64,000 nucleotides of DNA from Acidobacteriota bacterium. Lineage in GTDB: Bacteria; Acidobacteriota; Vicinamibacteria; Vicinamibacterales; UBA8438. The translations under genes were made by a program, and so were the position numbers. Within the stretch, counting starts at the first letter, position 1, and each line of letters begins with the position of its first letter. This document shows positions 1 to 9,238 of this stretch, in pieces. The notes below the pieces were generated by a model. It was not told the origin of the DNA and made no database searches. It worked only from the letters and a program-made list of their open reading frames with translations. The DNA lies in NCBI GenBank assembly GCA_011523845.1, contig WTFV01000265.1:62001-126000 (forward strand), given 5' to 3'.

Positions 1-228
1 GACGAAATGGGTCGTGCAGCAGGAACGGTCCCCGTTCTTCCCGGCGACCCTGCCCAACCGCCCCCACGATCGCCAGCCTCTACCCCCAACGTCCATGGTC
101 AAGTGAACGCTGTGCATGAGTCGCGCACGTGCACGAAGCCTGGAAGCCGACGGTGGCACCCGACCGTTCCTATGTGGGTAGACGTCCGAAGAGCAGAAAC
201 GCGGCAGGCGAGTGGCGAGAAACCGGTT

Positions 229-2952
229 CTATTCCTTGCCCAGCACCCCGCCAAGGGCATCAGCGAATGCGCGCGCCGTCGCCGGACGTGCGGACCGGGG
301 AGTCGCCAGCACCGTCGCCGCGAACGCGACCACCGTCGACTGCATCTGGGTGTCCGATGCGGACCGCGCACGGCGACCGAGGCGTTGGCGCCGAATACGA
401 TCCGCCACGTCTTCGACCCTGCCACCCGCGAACGCGTGTTCACCCGACACCATCTCGTAGAGGACCACACACAGGGACCAGACGTCGTCGGCTGCCTCGG
501 CGGGCCGACCCGACAGCACCTCCGGCGACAGATAGCGCAGCGTGCCGCCAGCCGCCGCCGCATTGTTCGCCGGGCGCGCCAGACCGAAGTCCAGCAGCTT
601 CGGCAAGCCGTCCGCCGTGAACGCGATGTTGCTCGGCTTGACGTCCCCGTGCAGATACCCCGCCCGGTGCAACGCCGCCAGCGCCTCGGCGAGATGGATG
701 GTCACGGCAACCGACTGCGGCGCCGAGATCGGCCCCTCCCTGAGCTTGGTCTCGAGGGTGCCGCCGGGCAGGAACTCGACGACCAGGAACGGGCGCCCGC
801 GCCACGATTCGACTCCGTAGATCTGAGCCACCGCCGCATGCGCCACCCTCGCCATGGCCCATGCCTCGGGCTGCAGTCCCATCATCCGCGATACGGACCT
901 CCCAGCCAGAGTCTTCACCGCCACGTGGCGATCGAGTCGGACATCGTGCGCCCGGTAGACCACCCCCATCCCACCGGCGCCCAGCCGCTGCGTCAGTCGG
1001 AACTTGTCGGCCAGTAGCCGCGGAACCTCCGTCTCGACGTACGCCGGCCCGCAGGCGCACCCGGGAAGCTCCTCGGACCCTGCAACACATCCGCACGCGG
1101 GGCATTCGAGCGCCGGCGGCGGCTCCAGCCGAGGTCTCGACCCGTGCAACAGCCGCAAGCGCATCACCGCCTGTCCGGCAGCCGATGCCAGCACTTCCAG
1201 GAACGTCACGTCCGCAGTGCGCACGATCCGGTCGTCGAAACGCCGCCCCACCACGAGGATGCCGACGACTTCGGCGCCGGCGCCGGGGACTGACACAATC
1301 ACGTCGGCGTCCGTCTCCGCCACCCAGGCCGCGTCCTTGGCCGGCTGCAGGCCGAAGACCGATCTCGCATCGCTCGGGTGGACCCGCAACGACCCGCCGG
1401 CCTCCGTCAGGATGTGGGCAATCGCCGAAGTCCGCGGCAGGGGAGCGATTGCGGTGCCCGCCGGCTCGAAGTCGCACGTGTCGGATTGCGCGTCGTCTAC
1501 CGCGAGCAGCTTGCCGGGCGCGCCGCAGCCGCGCTTGACCGCCCGGGCCAGCGTCCGGCGGATGGTCGCCATCCGTTCCGCCTTCGCCAGGGCCGCGGCA
1601 ACCACGGCCAGGAACTGCGGCTGGTCCGAAGCCTCCGGACATACCCAGGCGTCCAGACGACTGAGAAGGCGTTCGCGGTTGATGGCCAGGACCAGCAGGA
1701 TCCCGGCCGCCGCGGTCAGCGACTGCGCCAACGGACTCGCGACAACCGCTGCCACTTCCTGATTGGAGTTGCTCCACAGCAGCCAACCGACACCCACGAC
1801 CGGCGCGACGGCCGCTCCCCCGAGCACTCCCGGACTCACCAACAGCCGTCTGTATCCGGCGCGGATCATCTCGCGGGGGTGGGGCACACGGACCGCGAGC
1901 ACCGAGTACCACAGCAGCACCATCCCCGGAAAACGGATCAGTTGCACCACCGCAAGGACCGCGCCCGGTTCATAGTTCGACACCCAGGATCCGGGCGACA
2001 GCGCCTCGACGAGGTCGTACGCCGTGCCCAGGCCCACCCACACCAGGAACCCGAGACTGAACACGACGACGCGCCTCACCTCGGCGGCCAGCGCCGTGTG
2101 CGCCCGCAGTGCGACCACCACTACGGCAGCCAGCGACAACACGGATGTGGCAGCGGCGGCTCCATCGAGGACCGCCACGTAGAAACCTCCACTGACCACG
2201 GCGCCGGCCAACCCCGCCGCGTAGATCGACGCAAGCCCGGCACACATGGCGCAACCGATCGCCACGCTGACGGGAACCATCCCGCGCGCGAGGTCGTCCA
2301 GCCGGGTCCGCCGATGGACCCGGGGGCACTCTCTGGCAAACGCCCACAGGAACGCCGGCGATATCGCAAACACCAGCGGATACGACAAGTGCACGAACAC
2401 GACGGTCGGCAGGGGCGCGTCCCAGGCGAAAGCCTCCGACATGGCGAATGGAGGCACCTGCCCCAGAAAACTCGGAAGCATGTGCAGCGGTGCGAGCGTG
2501 GCCCTGAAGAGGAAGAAGCCGCCCAGCAACCAGGTCCGCCGGTCACGACGGCCGGCGAACAGCAGCAGGGCGGCGCTCACGCCGTATCCGGCGAGCAGGA
2601 CCGCCGCATAGACCGCCACGTCTCCGTGCGCCCGATGGTAGTCTTCCCACCTCCAGGGCAGCAGCAGCAACGCCGCCGCCACCTGGACCGCGGCAGCGGC
2701 CATGAGGACGTGGACGGCGCGGCGAATGAAGGCGCCTGCGCGAAAGCCGACGGGGGGCTCCAGCGCGGTCGACGGCGCAAGCCCGGCAGCGTCGCTACCC
2801 GCGAAGATCCGGGAGAGCTCTCGCAACGTGTCGAGGGCGCGGCGCTCGGGCGGCGTGGCCAGTCTTGCGCACCGCTCCCACTGTACGTCCTGGTTCAACG
2901 CGACGGCGTCCACCGCGTCGCCGACAACGTCCCCGGGAGCGTCTCTAGGCAT
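229..2952 (-). CDS. Membrane-anchored Ser/Thr protein kinase with GAF-like sensor region
   Basis: 907-residue protein. Residues about 75-410 are mostly hydrophobic and suggest roughly ten membrane segments. Residues about 440-610 look like a cytoplasmic GAF-type sensor. A short Cys-rich ribbon (CPAC...CAC) precedes a C-terminal kinase domain from about residue 651. The kinase has the Gly loop GAGGMGVVYRAHD, VAVK (Lys680), HGDVKPSN (catalytic Asp770; HGD instead of the usual HRD) and DFG (788-790). The ATG overlaps the end of the upstream ECF sigma gene by 8 nt, so the two are probably translationally coupled. Such pairs are known in Acidobacteria and Planctomycetes, where the kinase is thought to control the sigma factor. 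The input signal is unknown. Confidence 0.9.
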   Translation of the reverse strand: MPRDAPGDVVGDAVDAVALNQDVQWERCARLATPPERRALDTLRELSRIFAGSDAAGLAPSTALEPPVGFRAGAFIRRAVHVLMAAAAVQVAAALLLLPWRWEDYHRAHGDVAVYAAVLLAGYGVSAALLLFAGRRDRRTWLLGGFFLFRATLAPLHMLPSFLGQVPPFAMSEAFAWDAPLPTVVFVHLSYPLVFAISPAFLWAFARECPRVHRRTRLDDLARGMVPVSVAIGCAMCAGLASIYAAGLAGAVVSGGFYVAVLDGAAAATSVLSLAAVVVVALRAHTALAAEVRRVVVFSLGFLVWVGLGTAYDLVEALSPGSWVSNYEPGAVLAVVQLIRFPGMVLLWYSVLAVRVPHPREMIRAGYRRLLVSPGVLGGAAVAPVVGVGWLLWSNSNQEVAAVVASPLAQSLTAAAGILLVLAINRERLLSRLDAWVCPEASDQPQFLAVVAAALAKAERMATIRRTLARAVKRGCGAPGKLLAVDDAQSDTCDFEPAGTAIAPLPRTSAIAHILTEAGGSLRVHPSDARSVFGLQPAKDAAWVAETDADVIVSVPGAGAEVVGILVVGRRFDDRIVRTADVTFLEVLASAAGQAVMRLRLLHGSRPRLEPPPALECPACGCVAGSEELPGCACGPAYVETEVPRLLADKFRLTQRLGAGGMGVVYRAHDVRLDRHVAVKTLAGRSVSRMMGLQPEAWAMARVAHAAVAQIYGVESWRGRPFLVVEFLPGGTLETKLREGPISAPQSVAVTIHLAEALAALHRAGYLHGDVKPSNIAFTADGLPKLLDFGLARPANNAAAAGGTLRYLSPEVLSGRPAEAADDVWSLCVVLYEMVSGEHAFAGGRVEDVADRIRRQRLGRRARSASDTQMQSTVVAFAATVLATPRSARPATARAFADALGGVLGKE

Positions 2953-3574
2953 TCGACATGATGTCGACCAGCCTTCTCAACGCCCGTGCCAGCGCCTTGC
3001 GCGCCACTGCCTCGCTGGACAGACGCTCCATGAAAGCGATCTGACGGTAGCTGTATCCGAGCTCCGCACGCCCGACGATCAGCCGGCGGTCGCGGTCCGT
3101 CAAGCGTTCCAGACCGCTCACGTAGCGCTTCCATGTCTCATCATCGACGAACTGCTGGTGCTGCGGCGCCGCGCTGTCGGACAGCGAAGCGGACGCATCG
3201 GGCATGATCACGTTCAGACGACGCTTCGCGCGCCGCGCCTGGTCATTGATCCGGTTCTGGACAGCCCGCAACAGGTATCCCTGGAGTGCCCCGGCGTGTT
3301 TCGACTCGAACGACTCGATCCTTGCGAAGGTCTGGTGCAGCGCGTCCTGGACTACGTCGCTGGTGTCGATGCCGTCACGCGCCCACGGCGGCAGGCGGCC
3401 CCGTGATCTCCGCCGGAGCCAGGACCTGTATCGCGTGAACAGCGTATCGATCGCCGATAGACTGCCCCGCCGTGCCCGCTCGAGGAGACGCCACTCCGAG
3501 GCAGATCCGCCGGAGTCGCTGCCATGCTGCGCCGAGTCTGGATTGAGGTCGGATGGCATGACAGTGCTGATCAT
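2945..3574 (-). CDS. ECF-type RNA polymerase sigma factor
   Basis: 209 residues. Region 2 is visible around DTSDVVQDALHQTF, followed by a basic stretch (RINDQARRAKRR). Region 4 lies around LTDRDRRLIVGRAELGYSYR near the C terminus, a helix-turn-helix that would bind the -35 element. The extended N terminus before residue 30 is low in recognisable structure. The gene is first in a two-gene unit with the kinase, with stop and start overlapping. By the precedent of ECF groups linked to Ser/Thr kinases, activity is probably controlled by phosphorylation rather than an anti-sigma factor; none is encoded here. Target genes cannot be read from the sequence. Confidence 0.88.
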   Translation of the reverse strand: MISTVMPSDLNPDSAQHGSDSGGSASEWRLLERARRGSLSAIDTLFTRYRSWLRRRSRGRLPPWARDGIDTSDVVQDALHQTFARIESFESKHAGALQGYLLRAVQNRINDQARRAKRRLNVIMPDASASLSDSAAPQHQQFVDDETWKRYVSGLERLTDRDRRLIVGRAELGYSYRQIAFMERLSSEAVARKALARALRRLVDIMSNA

Positions 3575-3766
3575 GTATCAGAAACGTTGCGGGCGCGTCG
3601 CAGACCTCGGTCGTTCGCGCCTCGAGGTGCTGTTCATCCGCTCGATCTGTGCCGGCCACGTCGGCCGGATCGCCTGGCAGGAGGCGCCCGCGCTCGTTCG
3701 CAAGCCCGACCTGGTGCGGGTACGGGGCCTCAGCCTGCTTTGGTAACATCGGGCGCGATAGTCGAC

Positions 3767-4510
3767 ATGAGCCAATCCCCCGATCTCGGCGCGGAAGTGG
3801 CCCTGGTGACCGGCGGCAGCCGGAACATCGGCCTGGCGATCGCGCGGACCCTCCGTGCAGCCGGCGCCCGGGTCTGCATCTGGGGCGCGTCGGACTCGGC
3901 GGCGCTGGCGGAGGCGTTGCGCGCAATCGACGGCGGCGCCGACGATCGCTGCGGCAGGCTGGTGCGCGTCGAGGACGAGGCCGCCGTCCTGCACGGCTTC
4001 GACGAGATCGGCGCCCGGCTGGGACCGGTGTCCATCCTGGTCAACAACGCCGCGATACGCCCCGACGAACCCCTGGAGTCGACGACGCGCGCCGCCTGGA
4101 CAGCGGTCCTCGACGTGACGCTGACCGGCGCGTTCCTGACGTCGCGGGAGCTGTTCCGCCGTCTGCCGCAGGACCGCAACGGCGCCATCGTCAACATCGG
4201 CGGTCTCAGCGCCCACCGGCCGAAGCGGGGCCGCGTCCACGTGATCACGGCCAAGGCGGGACTGATCGGCCTGACCCGCGCACTCGCCGAGGAGGGCCTG
4301 GGCCGGATCCGGGCCAACTGCGTCGTCCCGGGCGCGATCGACACCGGTGTCCGGCCCGACGGCCGGCGGCCTCCCCATCTCGACGACCCCGGCCATGCCG
4401 CCGGAAGTCCCGAAGCGGTCGCGCGGGCCGTGCTCGCGCTGGCCGACCCCGGCGAACCCTATGTCACCGGCCAGACGCTGCACGTCAGCGGCGGCCGCTT
4501 CATGCCGTGA
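3767..4510 (+). CDS. Short-chain dehydrogenase/reductase with altered catalytic residues
   Basis: 247 residues, the normal length of a classical SDR. The nucleotide-binding motif TGGSRNIG (15-22) and NNA (93-95) are present, and Lys163 of the YxxxK motif is kept. At the Tyr position there is Val159, and at the usual Ser position Gly146, with Ser148 close by. The start was chosen at the ATG just before the Rossmann fold; an open frame continues upstream but has no SDR features. The stop overlaps the GTG of the TctC gene (GTGA), so this is the first gene of the tricarboxylate-transporter operon. It probably acts on the imported acid or its product, or is a non-canonical family member. Confidence 0.85.
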   Translation: MSQSPDLGAEVALVTGGSRNIGLAIARTLRAAGARVCIWGASDSAALAEALRAIDGGADDRCGRLVRVEDEAAVLHGFDEIGARLGPVSILVNNAAIRPDEPLESTTRAAWTAVLDVTLTGAFLTSRELFRRLPQDRNGAIVNIGGLSAHRPKRGRVHVITAKAGLIGLTRALAEEGLGRIRANCVVPGAIDTGVRPDGRRPPHLDDPGHAAGSPEAVARAVLALADPGEPYVTGQTLHVSGGRFMP

Positions 4511-5481
4511 CTCGGACCGCGGAGCTACTCGGGATACTGGGGCTACTGGCAGCGGCGGCGGCCGGCTGCGCGACCGAGGACGCCGCGCCGGACGCAGCCG
4601 GCGCGTACCCGCACGCGGTCGTCACCCTCGTCACGCATTCCAGCCCCGGCGGCGGGAGCGACGTCTTTCTACGGACAATGGCGCGTCGGCTCGGTCCCCG
4701 GATGGGCGTGGATTTCGTCGTCGAGAACGTCACCGGCGGCGGCGGCGCGCGCGCGATGAGCCGCGTGGCCAACGCGCCCCCGGACGGGAGCATCTTCTAC
4801 GCCGCCACGCCGAGCTTCATCTTCACGTCGCTGTTGAGCCGCCCGGCGAATACCTATGCGGACCTGGACCCGATCGTCAACGTCTTCCTCGACCAGGAAG
4901 TCGTCTACACCCGCGCCGAAAGCCCGTTCGAGACACTGGGCGACGTGATTCGCAAGGCGCGTTCCGGTGCCGGCCGGTGGGGCGCGGCGAGCCCCGGGTC
5001 GCTGGAGCGGCAGGCGCTCGAACGCCTCGCCCGGGCCGCGGACGTGGACGCCGCCATCATCAGCCACGACGGCGGCGGCGACCTGATTCTCAACGTGTTG
5101 AACGGGACGCTCGGCGTCGGCGTCGGCGAGGCCCAGGAAATCCGCGGCCAGCTCGACGCCGGACGCCTGCGTCTGCTCGCGGTGTTCAGCGCGGCGCGGC
5201 TTCCCGGCCTGCCGGACGTGCCGACCGTCGCGGAGTCGGGCTACGACGTCGTCGTCACCAAGTTCCGGGGCCTGATGGGGCCGCCGGGCACGCCGCCTGA
5301 CATCGTGAACGCCTGGGAAGACGCGGTTCCGGACCTGCTGGAGGATCCCGAATACCGCGAGGACTACGCCGGCGCGATGCTGTCGGCCGCCTACATGCCG
5401 CAAGCCGAGTTCTCCGTGTTCATCGAGGCGTTCGCGGCCGACACCGAGACGTTCCTGCGCGGGTCCGGCGTCATCGACTAG
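4507..5481 (+). CDS. tctC: Tripartite tricarboxylate transporter substrate-binding protein (TctC family)
   Basis: 324 residues from a GTG that overlaps the SDR stop codon. The N terminus is a lipoprotein-type signal with a possible lipidated Cys21 (AAAAAGC), so the protein is probably tethered to the outer face of the inner membrane. The mature part has the Bug/TctC pattern: SSPGGGSDVFLR near the start, ENVTGGGGARAM, a middle segment around DGGGDLILNVLNGT, and the C-terminal GLMGPPGTP. It would capture an organic acid and deliver it to TctA/TctB. The ligand cannot be deduced; the PrpD-type gene downstream suggests a carboxylic acid. Confidence 0.9.
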   Translation: MTRTAELLGILGLLAAAAAGCATEDAAPDAAGAYPHAVVTLVTHSSPGGGSDVFLRTMARRLGPRMGVDFVVENVTGGGGARAMSRVANAPPDGSIFYAATPSFIFTSLLSRPANTYADLDPIVNVFLDQEVVYTRAESPFETLGDVIRKARSGAGRWGAASPGSLERQALERLARAADVDAAIISHDGGGDLILNVLNGTLGVGVGEAQEIRGQLDAGRLRLLAVFSAARLPGLPDVPTVAESGYDVVVTKFRGLMGPPGTPPDIVNAWEDAVPDLLEDPEYREDYAGAMLSAAYMPQAEFSVFIEAFAADTETFLRGSGVID

Positions 5482-5636
5482 CTAGTGCCAGCCAGGTTTG
5501 CCACCCGGCGGCGCCGGATCCCGTAGTCATGAAACCTCGGCTCACGGCGTGGTGACCCGGCTCCGGGGCGCGGCCGATTCGGAAGGGCAGAGGCTGTCGG
5601 CGACCAGGAGTTTCTGTGTAGCAGTCGCCATGTCCC

Positions 5637-6161
5637 ATGATGTGGGGCATCCAAGGGAACGAAAACGGATTTTCGGGACAGTCCGTGGTGAAAGAACTGA
5701 CCGGCGCGGTCCTGTTGCTAGTCGTCGCGGCCGGCTACGCCGCGCTTGCCGGCGGCATCAACCCCAGTGCGCTGGACGACGGCGTCGGTGCGGCCGGCAT
5801 TCCCTTCATCTACGCCGCGCTGGTCGGGGCGCTGGGACTCGCGCTGGCGGCCAGGGCCGCGGCCGCGCGGTGGTTCGGCCGCGCCGCGCCCCGGCTCGCC
5901 GGCGTGGAGAGCCGCCGGCTGCTCGGCGCCGCGGGTATGCTGGGAATCGGGGTCGCCTACGTGGCGGTGGTGCCGTTTGTCGGCTACCCGCTGGCGCTCG
6001 CCGGCGTGCTGGCCGGCGCCGCGCTCTACCAGGGCGAGCGGCCCGGCCGACGGCTCGTCGGGGTCGCGTTGGGCGGAGGCGCGGCGTTCTGGCTCTTCTT
6101 CGAGGGCTTCCTGCGGCTCGACATGCCGTCCGGATTCTGGCCGGCGCTCTGGGGCGGATGA
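5637..6161 (+). CDS. tctB: Tripartite tricarboxylate transporter small membrane subunit (TctB-like)
   Basis: Up to 174 residues with four hydrophobic segments, matching TctB in size and position. The start is uncertain. The ATG used gives a polar N-terminal extension of about 16 residues; GTG codons at 5685 and 5688 would begin right before the first membrane helix (KELTGAVLLLVVAAGY) and are equally plausible. The stop TGA overlaps the ATG of TctA, so the two membrane subunits are translationally coupled. A gap of about 155 bp separates it from tctC. Sequence identity in TctB is normally low, so the call rests mainly on topology and gene order. Confidence 0.8.
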   Translation: MMWGIQGNENGFSGQSVVKELTGAVLLLVVAAGYAALAGGINPSALDDGVGAAGIPFIYAALVGALGLALAARAAAARWFGRAAPRLAGVESRRLLGAAGMLGIGVAYVAVVPFVGYPLALAGVLAGAALYQGERPGRRLVGVALGGGAAFWLFFEGFLRLDMPSGFWPALWGG

Positions 6162-7753
6162 TGGAAGCCGTCGCCGACGGGCTCGGCATGCTGGTCACCA
6201 CGCCCATCGCGCTGGCGGCGGCCGGCGGCGTCGCGTGGGGCATCCTGGGCGGAGCGCTGCCCGGAATTTCGCCCTCGATCAGCATGGCGCTCCTGCTCCC
6301 GTTCACCTACGGGATGGAGCCGCACTCGGCGATCGTACTGCTGGCCGCCACCTACGTCGGGGCGGAATACGGAGGCTCGATCCCGGCGATCCTGATCCAC
6401 ACGCCGGGCACCAACGCGGCGGCGGCGACGCTGCTCGACGGTCATCCGATGAAGCTGCAGGGGCGCGGCGGCGAGGCCCTGGGGATCTCGCTCTACTCGG
6501 GCGTCATCGGGGGTTTCGTCGGCCTGCTGGCGTTGATGGCGTTGACGCGGCCGCTGGCCGAGCTGGCGCTCCGGTTCACGCCGATGTCGTATTTCGCCCT
6601 GGGCGTCCTGGGCCTGGGCGTGATTGCCTCGCTGGCGGGCCCGTCGCTCCTGAAGGGTCTGGCCGCCGGTCTGCTGGGTCTGATGGTGGCGACCGTCGGC
6701 GCGGATCCGGTCTCGGGCGTTCCCCGCTTCACCTTCGGCCAGCCCGACCTGCTCGACGGCGTCGCGCCGATCCTGGTCATGGTGGGCCTGTTCGCCGTCA
6801 GCGAGCTGTTTCTCCAGGCTGGGAGTCTGCGCCGTAGAACGCAACGCAGTGAGTTCTGCGGCGTAGGCTCCCGGAGCGGGGGAGATGGGCCGAAACGCCG
6901 AGCCGGCGAGGCGTTTCGGGGCGCTGGCCAGCCGGCGTGGAACAGGGCGTCGTCCGAATCGGCGCGCATCCGCTGGCCGGGTGCGAGGATGCGGCGGCGG
7001 CTGCTGAAACCCCAGCTCATCGGCTCCACCGTCGGCACCCTCGAAGGCGTCATCCCAGGCGCGGGCGGCACGATCGCGGCGTTCCTGTCCTACAACGAAG
7101 CCCGCCGCTGGTCGCGGACCCCGGAGGAGTTCGGCCGCGGGTCGCCCGAGGGCGTCGCCGCGCCGGAAACCGCCAACAACACCGTCGCCGCGACGGCGCT
7201 CGTGCCCCTGCTGAGCTTCGGGATCCCCGGCTCCAACTCGGCCGCGGTGCTGCTCGGCGGGTTCCTGGTTCACGGCCTGCTCCCCGGGCCACGGCTCTTC
7301 GAGGAGAACGCCGATGCCGTCGTCGGCCTCTACGCCGGACTGTTCGTCGCGAACCTGTCGCTGCTCGTCATCGGGGGCGCCGCGCTTCCCGTGTGCCTCT
7401 GGCTCGTCAACCGATCCAGGCCCCTGCTGATGGCGTTCATCTACGCGCTGATTCTCTCGGGCATCTATTCGATCAACGGCAGCCTGTTCGATCTCGGCCT
7501 GACGCTGGCGGCCGGCATGGCCGGCGTGGTGCTGCGCGTGCTGGGATTCCCACTGCTCCCGGTCGTCCTCGGCGTCGTCCTCGGATCCCTGGTCGAGTCC
7601 AACTACCGCCGCTCGCTGCTGCTCTCGGGCGGGGCGCATTCGATCTTCCTGGAAGACCCGGCGGCGGTGGTCCTCCTGTCCCTTGCGGCGCTCGTCGTCG
7701 TCGCCTCGGTCGGCGCCCGAGTCCGGGCCTGCCTCACGGCGGAACGCGAGTAG
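6158..7753 (+). CDS. tctA: Tripartite tricarboxylate transporter large permease (TctA) carrying a repeat-derived insert
   Basis: 531 residues against roughly 500 for typical TctA. Signature motifs are intact: GALPGISPSISMALLLPFTY near the N terminus, PAILIHTPGTNAAAATLLDG, then GVIPGAGG and PLLSFGIPGSNSAAVLLGG in the second half. Residues about 221-259 (SLRRRTQRSEF and the following stretch) are encoded by a dispersed palindromic repeat that lies in frame in the cytoplasmic loop between helices, which explains the extra length. The start overlaps the TctB stop. The stop is followed by a 27-nt duplicated segment and then the PrpD gene. The frame is open throughout, so the protein may still function. 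Confidence 0.92.
   Translation: MMEAVADGLGMLVTTPIALAAAGGVAWGILGGALPGISPSISMALLLPFTYGMEPHSAIVLLAATYVGAEYGGSIPAILIHTPGTNAAAATLLDGHPMKLQGRGGEALGISLYSGVIGGFVGLLALMALTRPLAELALRFTPMSYFALGVLGLGVIASLAGPSLLKGLAAGLLGLMVATVGADPVSGVPRFTFGQPDLLDGVAPILVMVGLFAVSELFLQAGSLRRRTQRSEFCGVGSRSGGDGPKRRAGEAFRGAGQPAWNRASSESARIRWPGARMRRRLLKPQLIGSTVGTLEGVIPGAGGTIAAFLSYNEARRWSRTPEEFGRGSPEGVAAPETANNTVAATALVPLLSFGIPGSNSAAVLLGGFLVHGLLPGPRLFEENADAVVGLYAGLFVANLSLLVIGGAALPVCLWLVNRSRPLLMAFIYALILSGIYSINGSLFDLGLTLAAGMAGVVLRVLGFPLLPVVLGVVLGSLVESNYRRSLLLSGGAHSIFLEDPAAVVLLSLAALVVVASVGARVRACLTAERE
6818..6933 (+). repeat. Dispersed palindromic repeat, type A, inside tctA
   Basis: Two stacked inverted repeats. The first has arms of about 20 bp (GGGAGTCTGCGCCGTAGAAC and its near complement) around 6821-6870. 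The second is a perfect 9-bp stem (CGAAACGCC / GGCGTTTCG) near 6891-6919, followed by GGGGCGCTGGCC. The same arrangement recurs at 24857, and the first half recurs at 17002 and 51893. It is 116 bp long and keeps the tctA frame open. Confidence 0.85.
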
Positions 7754-7838
7754 CGACACGCGAAACGATGGTGATCACGTGGCCCACGGTCCGGACGCCA
7801 CTGCCCCAGGAGGAACGTGAGTAGCGACGCGCGAAACG
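7741..7838 (+). repeat. Direct duplication spanning the tctA end and the prpD start
   Basis: A 27-nt segment (GGAACGCGAGTAGCGAC and onward) at 7741-7767 recurs at 7812-7838 with two mismatches and a 71-bp offset. The first copy holds the last codons and TAG of tctA; the second holds the GTG start of the PrpD gene. Confidence 0.85.
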
Positions 7839-9199
7839 CGCCGGTCGCGGTGACGCTGGCGGACTGGATCGAGGACCTGGCCGGCGCGGCGCTGCCCGGC
7901 GCCGTCACCCGGGCCCTGGCCGACTCCGTCATCGATACCGTGGGCCTGGCGTTCGCCGCCCGCGGCGCCGACTACGTGTCGGCCGTCCGGGAGGCATGGA
8001 AAGGCGGCGGCCCCGCGACCGTCTTCGGCGCGCGGGAGCGCCGGGCGCCCGAGGCGGCGGCCATGATCAACGGCACGGCGGCGCATGGCGAGGACTTCGA
8101 CAACACGTTCGAGGGCTGCCCGGTGCATCCCGGCGCCGTCGTCGTTCCGGCCGTCCTGGCCGTCGCCGAAGCCGAGGGCCGGACCGGACCCGACGTCCTG
8201 CGCGGTCTCGCCGCGGGCCACGAGCTGATGTGCCGCTTGGGGCTGGCGGCCGGCAGGGCCACGCACGCGGCGGGCTTCCATCCCACGGCCGTGATCGGCG
8301 CGATGGGCGCCGCGGCTGCCGTAGCCGCCGCGACGCGCGCGCCGTCGGCGGCCACGGTCGATGCGTTCGGGATCGCCGGCAGCATGGCCTCGGGCATCAT
8401 CGAATACCTGGCCGACGGTTCGTGGACCAAGCGGATGCACGCGGGTTGGGCGGCGCACTCCGGCCTGCGGGCCGTGGCGATGGGCCGCGCCGGGTTCAGG
8501 GGCCCGGCGACCGTGTTCGAGGGCGTGCACGGTTTCCTGAAGGCCTTCGCGCCGGGGGCGTCCCCCGATCCTTCCGTCCTGACCGAGGGCCTGGGTCGAC
8601 GCTGGGAAACGGCCCGGATCGCGTTCAAGCCGTATGCGTGCGGCACGATGACCCAGCCCTTCATCGACTGCGCGATCCGGCTCCGGGGGCGCGGCGTCCG
8701 CGCCGGGGAGGTTGCGGAACTGATCTGTCCGGTCGGAGAAGGCACCGTCCATCGCCTCTGGGAACCGCTCGCCCTGAAGCGCAATCCGCCGAACGCGTAC
8801 GCGGCCAAGTTCAGCACGCCCTACTGCATCGCGGTCGCTCTCGTGCGCGGCGACGCCGGCCTGGCCGAGTTCGGCCCGGCGGCGGTTCGGGACCCCGAGG
8901 TGCTGGCAGTGTCGAACCGCGTCGTCTACCGGATCGATCCCGACGACGAGTACCCGCGGAACTATGCCGGGTGCATCCGCGCGGTATTGAACGACGGCTC
9001 GGTCGTGGAGGAGCGCCAGCCGCACCTGCGGGGCGGCGCGCGGGAACCCCTGGCGCGGGACGCGTTGATCCGGAAGTGCGCGGCGAACCTGGCCCACGCC
9101 GGCGCGGACCCGCGCCTGGCCGAGGCAATCGCGGAATGGGCGGATGGACTGGCGCGCAACACGGAGCCGGTCCGGCCGCCGTGGGCGTCGCCCGGATGA
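7817..9199 (+). CDS. MmgE/PrpD family protein
   Basis: 460 residues, typical of the 2-methylcitrate dehydratase/cis-aconitate decarboxylase superfamily. The N-terminal all-helical domain contains INGTAAHGEDFDNTFEGCPV, the family's active-site type His-Asp segment, and further on AAGFHPTAVIGAMGAAAAVA. The C-terminal domain carries IAFKPYACGTMTQPFIDCA. The GTG start is preceded by a good ribosome site (AGGAGG, 5 nt away). It is the last gene of the TctCBA operon, so it probably dehydrates or decarboxylates the imported carboxylic acid; the exact substrate is not readable. A second, divergent family member lies at 14904-16328. Confidence 0.9.
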   Translation: MSSDARNAPVAVTLADWIEDLAGAALPGAVTRALADSVIDTVGLAFAARGADYVSAVREAWKGGGPATVFGARERRAPEAAAMINGTAAHGEDFDNTFEGCPVHPGAVVVPAVLAVAEAEGRTGPDVLRGLAAGHELMCRLGLAAGRATHAAGFHPTAVIGAMGAAAAVAAATRAPSAATVDAFGIAGSMASGIIEYLADGSWTKRMHAGWAAHSGLRAVAMGRAGFRGPATVFEGVHGFLKAFAPGASPDPSVLTEGLGRRWETARIAFKPYACGTMTQPFIDCAIRLRGRGVRAGEVAELICPVGEGTVHRLWEPLALKRNPPNAYAAKFSTPYCIAVALVRGDAGLAEFGPAAVRDPEVLAVSNRVVYRIDPDDEYPRNYAGCIRAVLNDGSVVEERQPHLRGGAREPLARDALIRKCAANLAHAGADPRLAEAIAEWADGLARNTEPVRPPWASPG

Positions 9200-9204
9200 G
9201 ATCC

Positions 9205-9238
9205 GTCGAGCGCCAGAGGTTCACCCCTGACGCTCGAC
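9205..9238 (+). terminator. Hairpin terminator of the TctCBA-PrpD operon
   Basis: Six bases after the PrpD stop, GTCGAGCG pairs perfectly with CGCTCGAC, and the inner CAG/CTG and GGT/ACC steps extend the stem. There is no clear T-run, so the termination role is inferred from position and stem strength. Confidence 0.55.

Noticed and set aside
3524..3766. N-terminal extension of the SDR frame
   Set aside because: No SDR features before the ATG at 3767, and the extension would overlap the sigma factor gene on the other strand.
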